DNA of 64,000 nt from CAVWXT01 sp963759115. GTDB lineage: Bacteria > Planctomycetota > Planctomycetia > Pirellulales > Thermoguttaceae. Below are positions 9,140-17,705 of this stretch, piece by piece. The notes beneath the pieces were generated by a model. It had not been told where the DNA came from, did not search any database, and saw nothing but the letters and a program-made list of their open reading frames with translations. Positions within the stretch are counted from its first letter, which is position 1. Each line of letters starts with the position of its first letter. The DNA is taken from contig CAVWXT010000001.1 of assembly GCA_963759115.1 (NCBI GenBank), positions 930,001 to 994,000 on the forward strand, given 5' to 3'. The translations under genes and the position numbers were made by a program.

Positions 9140-9436
9140 GTGGCCTACGAGATCGTTTTGACCGACACAGCGAAGATGCACTACCGGGCATTGGACGCCC
9201 GATGGTGCGCGGTGGTTAAGAACGGGCTGGAAACACATCTCCGCCACGAACCAACGAGGACCAGCAAGAGCCGAATCAAACGGCTTCGCAGTATGAAGCA
9301 ACCGGAATACCGCCTCCGGTTGGACGAGTATCGGGTGTTCTACGACGTAGCCGGTCAGACTGTAGTTGTCTTGGCTATTGTGCCCAAGGATCGAACGGCC
9401 GACTGGCTCGACGAGTATGGAGTGAAATCACTATGA
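9140..9436 (+). CDS. RelE/ParE-family toxin, toxin-first module
   Basis: A 98-residue protein from GTG 9140 (VAYEIVLTDTA). It shows the RelE-fold order: N-terminal strand, helices with KNGLETHLRHEP and KSRIKRLRS, then YRLRLDEYRVFYDVAGQTVVVLAIVPKDRTADWL, where RLRLDEYRVFYDV is the diagnostic strand pair. The toxin gene precedes the antitoxin, the reverse of the usual relBE order, and its TGA overlaps the antitoxin ATG by four bases (ATGA). The likely activity is ribosome-dependent mRNA cleavage. No frame break is seen. Confidence 0.75.
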   Translation: MAYEIVLTDTAKMHYRALDARWCAVVKNGLETHLRHEPTRTSKSRIKRLRSMKQPEYRLRLDEYRVFYDVAGQTVVVLAIVPKDRTADWLDEYGVKSL

Positions 9437-9675
9437 TCACAACCGCATTGAGCGAACTGAAAGACAACCTTTCCTTCTACGTCAAGAAGTCGGCCAAGGA
9501 AGAAGTTGTCATCACGAACCATGGCAAGCCCGTCGGCATTCTGAAGGGCTTTGCCAGCGAGGATGACTACCTTGAATACCGGCTGCTCAATGACCCGCGA
9601 TTCCTGAATGTTATCGAGCGATCCCGCAAAGAAGCTCGCGGCGGCAAAGTCACGAAGCTGGGAGACCTTGAATAG
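9433..9675 (+). CDS. Phd/YefM-family antitoxin
   Basis: An 80-residue protein with the Phd/YefM opening: MITTALSELKDNLSFYVKKS followed by a strand VVITNHGKPVGILKGF and an acidic, flexible C-terminus. This N-terminal fold binds operator DNA as a dimer, and the tail neutralises the toxin. It overlaps the upstream RelE-like toxin by four bases, so the two are translationally coupled. With its partner toxin it probably autoregulates the promoter just upstream. Confidence 0.8.
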   Translation: MITTALSELKDNLSFYVKKSAKEEVVITNHGKPVGILKGFASEDDYLEYRLLNDPRFLNVIERSRKEARGGKVTKLGDLE

Positions 9676-9699
9676 GAACTCGTTGACAGGACGGTTGAG

Positions 9700-11018
9700 T
9701 CAGTTTGGGGGCGGATTGCTTACGATCTGCCGAGTGCGGCCGAAGTCGTATTGTCCGGCGTCCCAACGTTGCGCGTCCCGTTCAAACTCAACGCGGTGCG
9801 TGCCGGTCGGCAGTCCCTCCACGGTGCAGGGCGTCGTATACGGATTCTCGTCGCAATCCGTCAATAGTTTGTCGTCCAGGTAGATTTTTGCCTCGTAAGG
9901 CATGGTCACGAAGCTGATGTCCACGAGATCTGCATCCGTGGGCGTGGGCCGGAGCATCCACGCGGTGAAACCGCCGGCGGCCAACACGGCAATTGCACAG
10001 GCCATGAGGACGAGCCGCCGTCTTGGCGGCCGGGAAGCCGTTTTCTGCGGCCCGTCCAACTCCGCCAGCATCGCGCGGGCGTCGGCAAAACGTGCCTCCG
10101 GCTCGCGCTCGCAGGCCCGTAGCACCAGCCGTAGCACTGCCATGAGGATCGGGCTGGCGCCGATTTCACGCTGCCCGGAGACCTAAGCGGGGAAACTCAT
10201 CGACCGGCAATCCGGTCAACATCTCGTAGATCACCAATCCGGCCGCGTAGACGTCGGCCCGCATGTCCATGCGTCCGTCGGGCGGCATATATTTCTGCGT
10301 GCCCAGCCGAGAGACCAGCGGATGGGATTGGGTCAAGAGTCCGAAGTCGGCCAGCTTCAACTGCCCGCCGACAAACAGACAGTTGGCCGGTTTCACGTCG
10401 CGATGGACCATGCCGGCCGCGTGCAAGGCGGCCAATCCGGCGAGCAATTGCCGGGCGTAGTCCGCGCAGACCTCGGCGCGAAGGGGACGGGGAAAAGGGG
10501 ACAGGCACCTTTTGTGCGAAGCACCCGAAGGGCCGTTCCGGCAAAAGGTGCCTGTCCCCTTTTCCCCCGTCCTCCAACCGGCGTTGCAGGGTGGCAGGGC
10601 GATAGTCGGGCCGGTCCGAGGCCGGGCCGCCCGCGGCGTCGTCGGCCGGGTCCATCACGTAGAAGAGATGACTCGCCGTCTTGCCCACGTGGTGAATGTG
10701 GAGCAGGTTCGGGTGCTGGCAGCGGAGATTGGCCTCGAGCCGCACCAGCGAGCCGATCTCGCGCGTCGCGGGATCGGGGGAAAAGGGGACAGGTCCAATT
10801 TGCCGGAACGGCCCGACCAACCTTTGGTCGGTGCCCGGTGCTTCGCACAAATTGGACCTGTCCCCTTTTCCCCGCAGAGGAATCACCTTGACCGCGCGGA
10901 GCTTGCCCGTCGTGCGGTTGGTGGCCAGCCAAACCTGACCGTATCCGCCGCTGCCGATGGGACGGATCAGGTCGAAGTCGGGCACGTCGGGCGCGGCTAG
11001 TTCTGTGTGGTCATCCAT
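9700..11018 (-). CDS. Ser/Thr protein kinase with C-terminal PEGA domain, interrupted by two palindromic elements and frame breaks
   Basis: ATG 11018 opens a Hanks-type kinase: Gly loop GSGGYGQVW, catalytic Lys in RAVKVIPL, HHVGKTASHLFYVMD hinge, HRDVKPANC catalytic loop, DFGLL, and ADVYAAGLVIYEMLTG. One transmembrane helix (VLMACAIAVLAAGGFTAW) and a PEGA domain (ISFVTMPYEAKIYLDDKLL) follow outside the membrane. Two GC-rich palindromes sit in the coding region. The one at 10777-10873 separates the catalytic Lys from helix C and is read through in frame as about 32 foreign residues; the one at 10485-10572 lies before the catalytic loop. Frame changes occur near 10480 and 10175. The gene follows an ECF sigma gene, a common planctomycete pairing. 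Whether the kinase is active with the inserts is open. Confidence 0.75.
10485..10572. repeat. Palindromic insert 1 in the kinase gene, RAYT-related
   Basis: A near-perfect hairpin. Arms 10489-10514 and 10542-10567 are 26 bp exact inverted repeats with the core AAAAGGGGACAGG; the palindrome extends to 10485 and 10572 except for one extra C in the right arm. The loop holds GTGCGAAGCACCC and GGGCCGTTCCGG. The core matches the ends of the RAYT element at 39730-40505. Confidence 0.85.
10777..10873. repeat. Palindromic insert 2 in the kinase gene, RAYT-related
   Basis: Arms 10777-10802 and 10848-10873 are 26 bp perfect inverted repeats starting GGGGAAAAGGGGACAGG and continuing TCCAATTTG. The loop contains the same GTGCGAAGCACC and GGCCGTTCCGG blocks as insert 1 but in the opposite orientation, plus a small extra hairpin (CGACCAACCTTTGGTCG). 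Confidence 0.85.
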
Positions 11019-11061
11019 GGCTCGGCCGGCATTGCTTCGGTCGAAAACGACCAGAACAGCG

Positions 11062-11197
11062 AGGAGAATGCAAATTGAAAAGTGCAAAATGAAAAATGCA
11101 AAATTTTTGCGCGTGCGGCTGATAACGGCATGTGCCTGCCGCACTTTCCAATTTACAATTTACATTTTTCATTTTGCAATTTGCATTTCTCATTTTG
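11062..11197. repeat. AT-rich inverted repeat between ECF sigma and kinase genes
   Basis: The left half (11070-11105) has repeats of AAATTGAAAAGTGCAAAATG type and the right half (11146-11195) their complements (CATTTTTCATTTTGCAATTT). The base composition is strikingly different from the surrounding GC-rich coding DNA. It forms a long imperfect hairpin in the leader of the kinase gene and could attenuate or stabilise the mRNA; this role is inferred. Confidence 0.6.
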
Positions 11198-11211
11198 CCG
11201 TGTGAATTCGC

Positions 11212-11901
11212 TCATCTCGAACGCATCGTGTTCTGAATTTGCGCGCTGAGCGAACGCTCGGCCGCGGCAGACGGCCGCTGCTCCAGGGCCTGCTTGATCT
11301 GCCGGACCAGCCGGCCTTCCTCGCGATACGGGGCGCCCAACTCCGCCAGCCGCTGGAACACGCGATCGCGGGCCTTGTAGACGGCGTTCCGCGTCAGGCC
11401 GGTCATGCGGGCCGCCTCGCGGCCGGACAGGCCTTCCAGGCTGACCAGCTCGAAGGCCAAGTACGTGCGGGCGTTCGTCTCCCGCCGCACGGCATCCAAG
11501 AGCGCCATGAGCAGGCTATTTTCGAAGGCCGCGTCCCAAGCGGCGTCCGGACCTTGCTCGTGGGACATCGGCTCCAGCCGGCCGCCGTTCGAGTCGCCGC
11601 CAACGGCCCGCAGCCGATCGTCCGGCCGGCGGCGGTGTTGGGCCACCTGGTTGCGGACCACCGTGCCCAGCCAGTCGCGAAAGCGACCGCGGGCCGGATC
11701 GTACTGGTAGACGTCGCGCTGCTGAAAGACTTTGAGCATCACGTCCTGCACGATCTCCTCGGCCGTGTGTTCCGAGCAACCGCGATGCCGGGCAAAGCCG
11801 AAGATCGTCAGCCAATAGTGCGCGAAGAACTCGTCCCAGGCCAGGGCATCCGCCCCGTCGCGAAGCCGTTCCAGAAGTGTCGCCCGCGTGCTGCTGACCA
11901 T
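11212..11901 (-). CDS. ECF-type RNA polymerase sigma factor (kinase-linked planctomycete group)
   Basis: A 229-residue sigma-70 family protein. Region 2 spans about residues 15-85 (WDEFFAHYWLTIFGFARHRGC, AEEIVQDVMLKVFQ, FRDWLGTVVRNQVAQHRRR); region 4 is near 155-205 (SLEGLSGREAARMTGLTRNAVYKARDRVFQRL). It lies upstream of and in the same direction as the PEGA kinase gene, an association known in planctomycetes, where a Ser/Thr kinase replaces the classical anti-sigma factor as the partner. ATG 11901 is preceded by a promoter whose -10 lies 6 nt before the ATG, so the mRNA may be leaderless. No frame break. Confidence 0.85.
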   Translation of the reverse strand: MVSSTRATLLERLRDGADALAWDEFFAHYWLTIFGFARHRGCSEHTAEEIVQDVMLKVFQQRDVYQYDPARGRFRDWLGTVVRNQVAQHRRRPDDRLRAVGGDSNGGRLEPMSHEQGPDAAWDAAFENSLLMALLDAVRRETNARTYLAFELVSLEGLSGREAARMTGLTRNAVYKARDRVFQRLAELGAPYREEGRLVRQIKQALEQRPSAAAERSLSAQIQNTMRSR

Positions 11902-11907
11902 AGCGCT

Positions 11908-11937
11908 ATCCTACCACGAGAATCGAGGATTCTTCAA
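11908..11937 (-). promoter_or_regulatory. Possible leaderless promoter of the ECF sigma gene
   Basis: On the minus strand TTGAAG (11937-11932), 18 nt, TAGGAT (11913-11908), then six bases and ATG. The start point would coincide with the start codon. Confidence 0.45.
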
Positions 11938-12044
11938 GAGAGCACGGCTGATTTGGGCGGCGAGGCGCATATTAACAGTAGCAGCCCACACGCCGTGTGT
12001 CGCCCGCAAGTTGGTCAGGTTGAGTGGCTTGTCGTTACCCACAT

Positions 12045-12245
12045 TTTTGTCCCGTAGGGACCTGTGATAGTAGCCCAGCAGTTCACTGCTGCGGGAGGAA
12101 ACGCCAACCTCTGGCCCAGAAAGTCCCGTAGGGACGACCGAAAGGGAGTTGCCGGTTCAACCGTCCCTACGGGACGGCAACGGGGACCGTGCCCCGTCAC
12201 CCGGCGATGAATCGCTGGGCTATTGTCGAACGACCCTCCGGGTCG
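12045..12245. repeat. Cluster of small palindromes in a 436-nt intergenic region
   Basis: The 13-nt palindrome GTCCCGTAGGGAC occurs at 12049-12061 and 12123-12135 and, in inverted form GTCCCTACGGGAC, at 12163-12175. A smaller inverted repeat (AGCAGTTCACTGCT) and CGACCCTCCGGGTCG flank them. Nothing coding is visible between 11938 and 12337; these are REP-like structures. Confidence 0.65.
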
Positions 12246-12337
12246 AAGTGCCGATGAACCGTTGGACGAACGTGGTGAAAATGATACCCTGTGGAAGGGC
12301 AGGCGGAGAATCCGCGCGCCGAAAGGAGCCCGCGATC

Positions 12338-15300
12338 ATGAGACGAACGAGCCGCGTTTGGGTGGTGGCACTGCTCCTCATACTTGGCCAGACAATCATC
12401 GCAGCCGCGGGGGAGCAGCCGAAGACGGGCGTGAAACGCGACGTGCCCGAGGGGCTTGTTGGGAAACTGATCTTGGAGACCGATGAGCCGCCGAAGACCG
12501 GCGAGAAACGAGATACCCTGCTCTACGTCCGCACGGATCCCCCGGGGGCCAAAGTGATCTTGAACGGCAAGGAACTCGGCAAGTCCGACGACCTGTTTGC
12601 CGTCGAACCGGCGCGGGCACGATCGTCCTGGAATTGGAGGGACGCCAGCCCGAGACCAAGCCGGTAATAATCCGGGCCAACGGCATCACGCGGGTGGAAT
12701 TGGTGCTGGGGCCGAAAGCCGCAGCTAAAGAAGCCGCGAAAACCCCTGGTGGCAACAGCCGTTCGGCCCGTCGAGGGGCTGCTCGTCAAGCTAAAGAAGC
12801 CGCGAAAATCCCTGGTGGCAACAGCAGGGGGCCAGATGAGACTGTCTCGGGCGGCCTTGTCGGCACCCTCGAAAACATCGCCGAAGAGTCGGCCGCCCCG
12901 CAAGGGCCGGTCTTGACCTACGAGATCGATCCCAAATCCACGCCGGCCGGAATGGCCGCCGCCGACATGGACAAACTGCTGAAAGTGGTAGATCGGCGGA
13001 TCAATGCCGACTCGAAAATCGTCGCCCGGGTTCGCGATCTGGACAACAAGCAGATCGAGATCGCCCTGCTGGATCAAGACGAGGAATCGGCAAAACGGGT
13101 CCAGCGGCTGTTGGACCGAGCGGGCACTCTGGAGTTCCGCATCCTGGCCAACCGCCACGACCATCAGGCGATCATTGCACAGATCGAAGGTACATCGAAG
13201 GATGAACTGCTCGACTCGGCCGGCAAGAAGCTGGCCTGGTGGGTGCCGCTCCAATCCGGCGCCGAGCGCCCTGGCACACGACAAATCGCTTGTTTTTCGG
13301 ACGCGGGACGAGGGGCAGATCACGGAGGCCCTGGTCGTGGCCGATAAGTACAACGTGACCGGCGACTACCTGGCGCGTATTGGCCGACCAAGATGCCCGC
13401 GGAAAGCCGTGTGTCAGGTTCGCATTGAACAAGAAGGGCGGGGAGTTTTTTCTCGGGTTGACGGGCGACAATCTGCCCGACCAACCGCAGGGAGTCATCC
13501 GCAAGCTCGGAATCATTCTCGATGGCAAACTCTATTCCGCTCCGTCGGTCATGTCCAGAATCGGCGAGCAGGGCGAGATTACCGGCCAGTTCACCGAGCA
13601 GGAGGTATCCGATCTGGCCGACACGTTGAACTCCCGTAGCCTGCCGGTGCGGCTTCGGTTGGTGCGAAAGCAGACCTTGGCCGACGCTGACCTGAGACTG
13701 CATGCCCCGCGGTGCGGTGGCCTTTGCGGTGGTCCGCCCCGCGGCCATCTTGAAATGGCCGGACCCGTTCGGACTGGCCAAGTTGCTGGACGAAGGGACG
13801 CGCATCGGGATCCCGGCCCAGGAGATCGGGCAATTCACCTGGATCCTGTTGAGCCCGGCGGAGAAAACGTCCGAAGCAATTCAGGAGGCTGCGGCCGCCC
13901 AAGATGAGTTGAATATCTTTCAGACAACCAAGCCCAGCACGTTCGCCGACTGGCGGCGCCGCATGCCCGAGCTACGGATGTTCAATGGCAAGATGTACTC
14001 TGTTGACCACAGCGGCATATTCCAGCACGCGGTACACGTACCCAACGATCGGACGCTCGTCTGGGCGTCGTCCGAGAGGGCCATGCAGAGATACTTGCGG
14101 GCTGAAAGGGCCGGAAAGGGTCTCCCCACGTTCGTCGATGCCAAGCTATGGGAGCAGTTCCGCGCCGATCACGCGGTAGCCGCCGCGCAGTGGGCATTCG
14201 TCCCGTGGAACGATTTGATAATGAAAGTCCCGCCCGACTCGTATGCGATGTCGTTCCTCTGGCGAATGCCGTTGCAGCAAGCCGCGACTTCCATCATCGG
14301 CGGCATTCAGATCGGGGATGAGACGCGGGTTCACGCCGTAATGTTGGCGAAAGACCAGGCCAGCGTCGACAAAGTGGAGGGAGCGGCGCAGGGCATTCGC
14401 GCATTGCTCTCTCGCGCCGGCAATCAGTCGCAGGCCGACGTTGAGCTCGTCAAGAAGGCGGCGGGGCACGGGCTCGCGCCGGCCGATGCGTTCCAGTTGT
14501 GGGCGCACAGCCTCATGGAACCGCTGGCGGGCACAATGCGAATTGACCGCGACGGCCTGGTGGTTCGACTGCAAAGCACGCTCAACAGGGCCGATGTCCA
14601 AAAGGCGTCGGTCGCACCGCGCGCATCTGACCTTAGGATGCAGTCGATCAATAACCTGAAGCAGCTTGGCATAGCGATGAACAACTACCTCGACGCCATG
14701 AAGCACTTCCCGCCCGCCGTGCTTCACAAGGCGGCCGGCAGTCCGCCGTACAGTTGGCGAGTCGCGTTGTTGCCTTTCATGGGCGAAGAAGGAAAGACTC
14801 TGCACCAGCAGTATCGCTTCGACGAGCCTTGGGACGGCCCGAACAACCGCAAGCTGCTCGACAAGATGCCGTGGGCGTTTCGCTGTCCAATGGAAACGAG
14901 CGAATCGACGAACACATCGTACTTCGCCCTGGTTGGTCCGGGCACGATGTTCGACGCAACGAAGCCTTCCGCAAGCGAATCTCGTGTTCAGTCGGGAGGT
15001 GGGGGCGGAGGTGTGCCTGGCAGAGGCGGTCCGGCCAGCGTCGACACAACGTTCGACGGAACGAAGGGCGCACGCCTCGCCGATATCGCGGACGGCACGT
15101 CCTTCACGATCATGCTGGTCGAAACCAAGCGAGACATCCCTTGGACGAAGCCTGAGGACATCCCCTACGATCCCGACAAACCACTGCCGAAGCTGGGTGG
15201 ATATTTCGAGGACGGATTCCACGTCGTCATGGCCTATGGCACGGTCCACTTTCTGCCGTACACGGTCAGCGAGAAGATTCTCCGCGCTCATCACCCGGGC

Positions 15301-15352
15301 CGGCGGCGAGTCGGTGAAGATCGAAGACGCGCTCGTGCGTCCCGACCCGTAA
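12338..15352 (+). CDS. Exported PEGA / SecD-like / DUF1559 multidomain protein, several frame breaks
   Basis: ATG 12338 has GAAAGGAG upstream and starts a signal peptide (VWVVALLLILGQTIIAAAG). Next come a PEGA-like repeat (LLYVRTDPPGAKVILNGKEL), two copies of AKEAAKxPGGNSR, then a block like the periplasmic head of SecD (LTYEIDPKSTPAGMAA, VVDRRINADSKIVARVRDL, LLDRAGTLEFRIL, VIRKLGIILDGKLYSAPSV, LADTLNSRSLPVRLRLV). From about 13705 another frame continues as a DUF1559 protein (MQSINNLKQLGIAMNNYLD, FRCPMETSESTNTSYFALVG, DIADGTSFTIMLVETK). At least five frame changes are needed (near 12610, 13290, 13430, 13705, 15280). No SecD transmembrane helices follow the head. It may be one protein or two adjacent genes joined by error; the lack of a stop and start between them favours one. 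Confidence 0.6.
12723..12825 (+). repeat. Direct repeat inside the SecD-like/DUF1559 gene
   Basis: A 37-nt unit beginning AGCTAAAGAAGCCGCG occurs at 12723-12759 and 12789-12825 with a single mismatch and a 29-nt spacer. It encodes AKEAAKxPGGNSR twice, a linker between PEGA and SecD-like parts. Confidence 0.8.
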
Positions 15353-15387
15353 CGTGACGTAGCCGCAACCAATCGTGGACCGGCTTG

Positions 15388-15450
15388 AACAGGAGGAAAC
15401 GGAGGAAACGGAGGACTAATCCCTCTCTGTTGCCTCTGTTACCTCTTGTT
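15388..15450. repeat. Imperfect purine/pyrimidine hairpin
   Basis: Left arm 15388-15413 starts AACAGGAGGAAACGGAGG and is complementary, with a few mismatches, to the right arm 15425-15450 ending CCTCTTGTT. It lies just behind the DUF1559 gene and could act as a terminator-like stem, though without a T run. Confidence 0.5.
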
Positions 15451-15684
15451 CAGCCTCCCGCGGGAGAATCTGCACGGCTGTTTGCGCTCCGGCCAGGCAA
15501 TTGCTCGAAAAAGCCGGCCGTGACGCAAAATCATACAGGCCACCCGCGTCTTCGGCCTCGCCAACGCCCCGGCGGCCCGCGTTGGCTGCCTTGTCGTAAG
15601 TTGCTTCTCCCTAATCGTTTCCGCGCTGTCGAACACCGGGATGTGCGGAATTACTGGCAGCGGCATGACGATTGCACCTTGCCG

Positions 15685-15772
15685 TAGGACGGATTTTCTA
15701 ATCCGTCCAGTTCGCTGAGGACGGATTAGGAAATCCGTCCTACTCTGCAGGGACGGACTAGGAAGTCCGTCC
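15685..15772. repeat. Three copies of a 22-bp palindrome
   Basis: The near-palindromic unit GGACGGATTAGGAAATCCG(TCC) occurs three times in 90 bp: 15687-15708, 15719-15740 and 15751-15772, with small base changes that preserve pairing. This is a REP-like array. Otherwise the 460-nt gap between 15353 and 15818 shows nothing coding. Confidence 0.75.
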
Positions 15773-15818
15773 TGCGCATCGTGTTGATGGCTGGGTGTGA
15801 GTAAGGGAGGGAGCCGCG

Positions 15819-16426
15819 ATGAGCGTCATTACTGCATTCACGTTGGCGCCGGGGCAAATTCCGCCGGCCGTCCCTGTAGTTGTCCCCGCATGCGCCCACC
15901 GCCTGCCGCGGCCGAGGCCGTTTCGGCGACCCCGCCACCCAGGAGCCCACCGGTGCGCGGTTGGCCGTTGCACCGTCTGGGCGAGGCCCGGCGCCGCGAG
16001 GGACTCACCCATCGCAAGGTCGCCGCGCGTCTGGGCATTTCCGTCGATGCGGTCCAGGAGCAAGAGGACCCCGCGGCCGACATTCGGCTGAGCGACTTGT
16101 ACCGCTGGCAGGAGGCACTGGACGTGCCCGCCGCCGAACTGCTGGGCGAGCCGGGCGTCGAGCTTTCCGCGCCCGTGCAACTGCGGGCCCGACTGTTGCG
16201 GGTGATGAAGACCGCGCGGTCGATCCAGGAGCAGGCCCACCAGGCGTCAGTCCGTCGTTTGGCCACGATGTTGGTCGAGCAACTTGTCGAGATCGTGCCG
16301 GAGGTCAAGGACACCACGGCATGGCCCACGGTCGGCCAGCGGCGTTCCTACCGCGAGCTTGGCCAGGCATTCTTTCGCCGGCTTTCCCTCGACGCGCTCG
16401 ATGAGTTGGAGCCGCCGGCGAGTTGA
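15819..16426 (+). CDS. XRE-family helix-turn-helix regulator, one frame break
   Basis: ATG 15819 is preceded by GGGAGGGAG, and its frame (MSVITAFTLAPGQIPPAVP) must shift near 15890 into the frame that carries the conserved part. That part has a Cro/C1-type helix-turn-helix, HRLGEARRREGLTHRKVAARLGISVDAVQEQE, followed by DIRLSDLYRWQEALDVPAAELL, the usual way such regulators are built. The C-terminal half is helical (LLRVMKTARSIQEQAHQASV, MLVEQLVEIVPEVKD). Total about 200 residues. The target is unknown; no operon partner is obvious, as the next gene is a transposase remnant on the other strand. Confidence 0.65.
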
Positions 16427-16486
16427 TCGGGCCGATGGAAAAGAGGAGTCTCCCCTCTCCTTTTGGGCATTGGTATCTACACATCT

Positions 16487-17098
16487 TTATCCGGTATCGA
16501 GTAGAGGGATAAGGGACGTGGTAAAGTGTTTGAGGTCGCGGAGTTGGTAATGTTCGAGCAACGCGAGCATCGAAAGCAAGGTCCAAAGGCCGGCCAGCAA
16601 CGCAGGTGCGGTATAGGGGTGGGCACGCTTCATTTGGCGACCACTCAATTTCACCATGACGTTCTGGAACTCCTGGGCCGGCAGCGAATCGTCCGCCTGC
16701 AACTGCCACACAGCCACACACGCCATCGAGGCGATCAGGAGTCTTCTCGCAATAGCCGGTCCGGTCTCTTGCTGCCATCGCTCCCACTGCTGGCCGTGAC
16801 TCTTCAACAGCTTAAAGAAGCTCTCAATCCGCCATCTCCAATAGTAGCAGCGAGCGAGATGTTCCGTCGTCGCCCACTCTCGCGGCACGTTGCTCAACAA
16901 CTTCCACTCGGCGAGGACCTTGCCGCGGTCGTCGCGAATCTGGACCAAGATCAGTCGCAAACTCAACGCCCGGCCGGCACGCTGGAATTTTCGGCCGCGG
17001 ACGTTTTTCTTAGCGGGCCGGTACAACACCACCTCGGTTTCCGCTACCCACAACTTGGCTTGGCGTCCTTTTGGGAGAGGGGACCAAGATCATCAGGG
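16487..17098 (-). pseudogene. IS4-type transposase, C-terminal remnant
   Basis: About 200 residues remain. The family signature Y-(2)-R-(3)-E-(6)-K is present in YYWRWRIESFFKLLKSHGQQ, where the Glu is the third catalytic residue. Upstream sequence LDDLGPLSQKDAKP is in another frame and joins LWVAETEVVLYRPAKK after one missing base near 17057. The N-terminal two thirds with both catalytic Asp residues are absent. The remnant abuts the stop codon of the hypothetical gene 17093-17650, apparently the scar of an old insertion. No clean terminal inverted repeats can be assigned. Confidence 0.75.
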
Positions 17099-17650
17099 CG
17101 TTTCCTCGGCGTGCGGGGCCTCTTCGGCGTGTGGCGTTTCCTCGGGTTGCGCGGAGCGGAGCACCGTCAACCCATCGAGAACGCGGGCAAACTGCCGGCG
17201 GGCCCGGTCGATCTTCTGCGTCTGTTCCACGACCCGGCGCTGCCGGAGCATCCATTCCTTCGGCGTCATTTTTAGCTTGCCGGACTTGTACTGCATCTCT
17301 TCCCGCCGCAATTCTCCTTGGCGTCGCGCCGCTTGCGCATCGAGTTGGCTACACAACCCTTCGATAACGAAGATTGCCCGCTGATAGCGGCCGGTGCGAA
17401 ACTCGTAATCTCGCACCGCGACGATGGAATCAGTGTTAATGGCAAGGCCGCATTGCTGAGCGGCGATGCGGAGTTCGTTGAACGCCATCATATCGACGCA
17501 CGTGGCGACGGCTGATCTTGCAGGGCCGACGGACACGTCTGCAGCCCCTTTGTCCGTCGGCAAATCACCGGCGTGCGTCGCGGCCAACTCGGCGGGCGCG
17601 TTGGTGTCGCGAGTCGATCCCGGGACGTGCGGGCGGCTGTCTTGAGTCAT
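17093..17650 (-). CDS. Hypothetical coiled-coil protein, 3' end probably cut by an IS remnant
   Basis: A 185-residue protein I do not recognise. The first 45 residues are low-complexity and polar. The core (MMAFNELRIAAQQCGLAIN, VRDYEFRTGRYQRAIFVIEG) is helical, followed by a strongly charged coiled-coil stretch (ARRQGELRREEMQYKSGKLK, EWMLRQRRVVEQTQKIDRAR). The tail repeats HAEEAPHAEETP. Its TGA at 17095-17093 falls at the junction with IS4-type sequence, so the native protein may have been longer. It is in the same direction as, and 55 nt behind, the anti-sigma-like gene, so it may belong to that operon. Confidence 0.5.
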   Translation of the reverse strand: MTQDSRPHVPGSTRDTNAPAELAATHAGDLPTDKGAADVSVGPARSAVATCVDMMAFNELRIAAQQCGLAINTDSIVAVRDYEFRTGRYQRAIFVIEGLCSQLDAQAARRQGELRREEMQYKSGKLKMTPKEWMLRQRRVVEQTQKIDRARRQFARVLDGLTVLRSAQPEETPHAEEAPHAEETP

Positions 17651-17705
17651 AGCGGAGGCCTCTTCTCACGGTAATTGAACTGGGGCCGTCCAAACATGCG
17701 CCCGG

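Noticed and set aside
12045..12245. CRISPR array
   Set aside because: The repeated 13-mers are palindromic, unevenly spaced and in both orientations; no cas genes are near.
15685..15772. CRISPR-like array of three 22-mers
   Set aside because: Spacers are only 10 nt and the units are REP-type palindromes.
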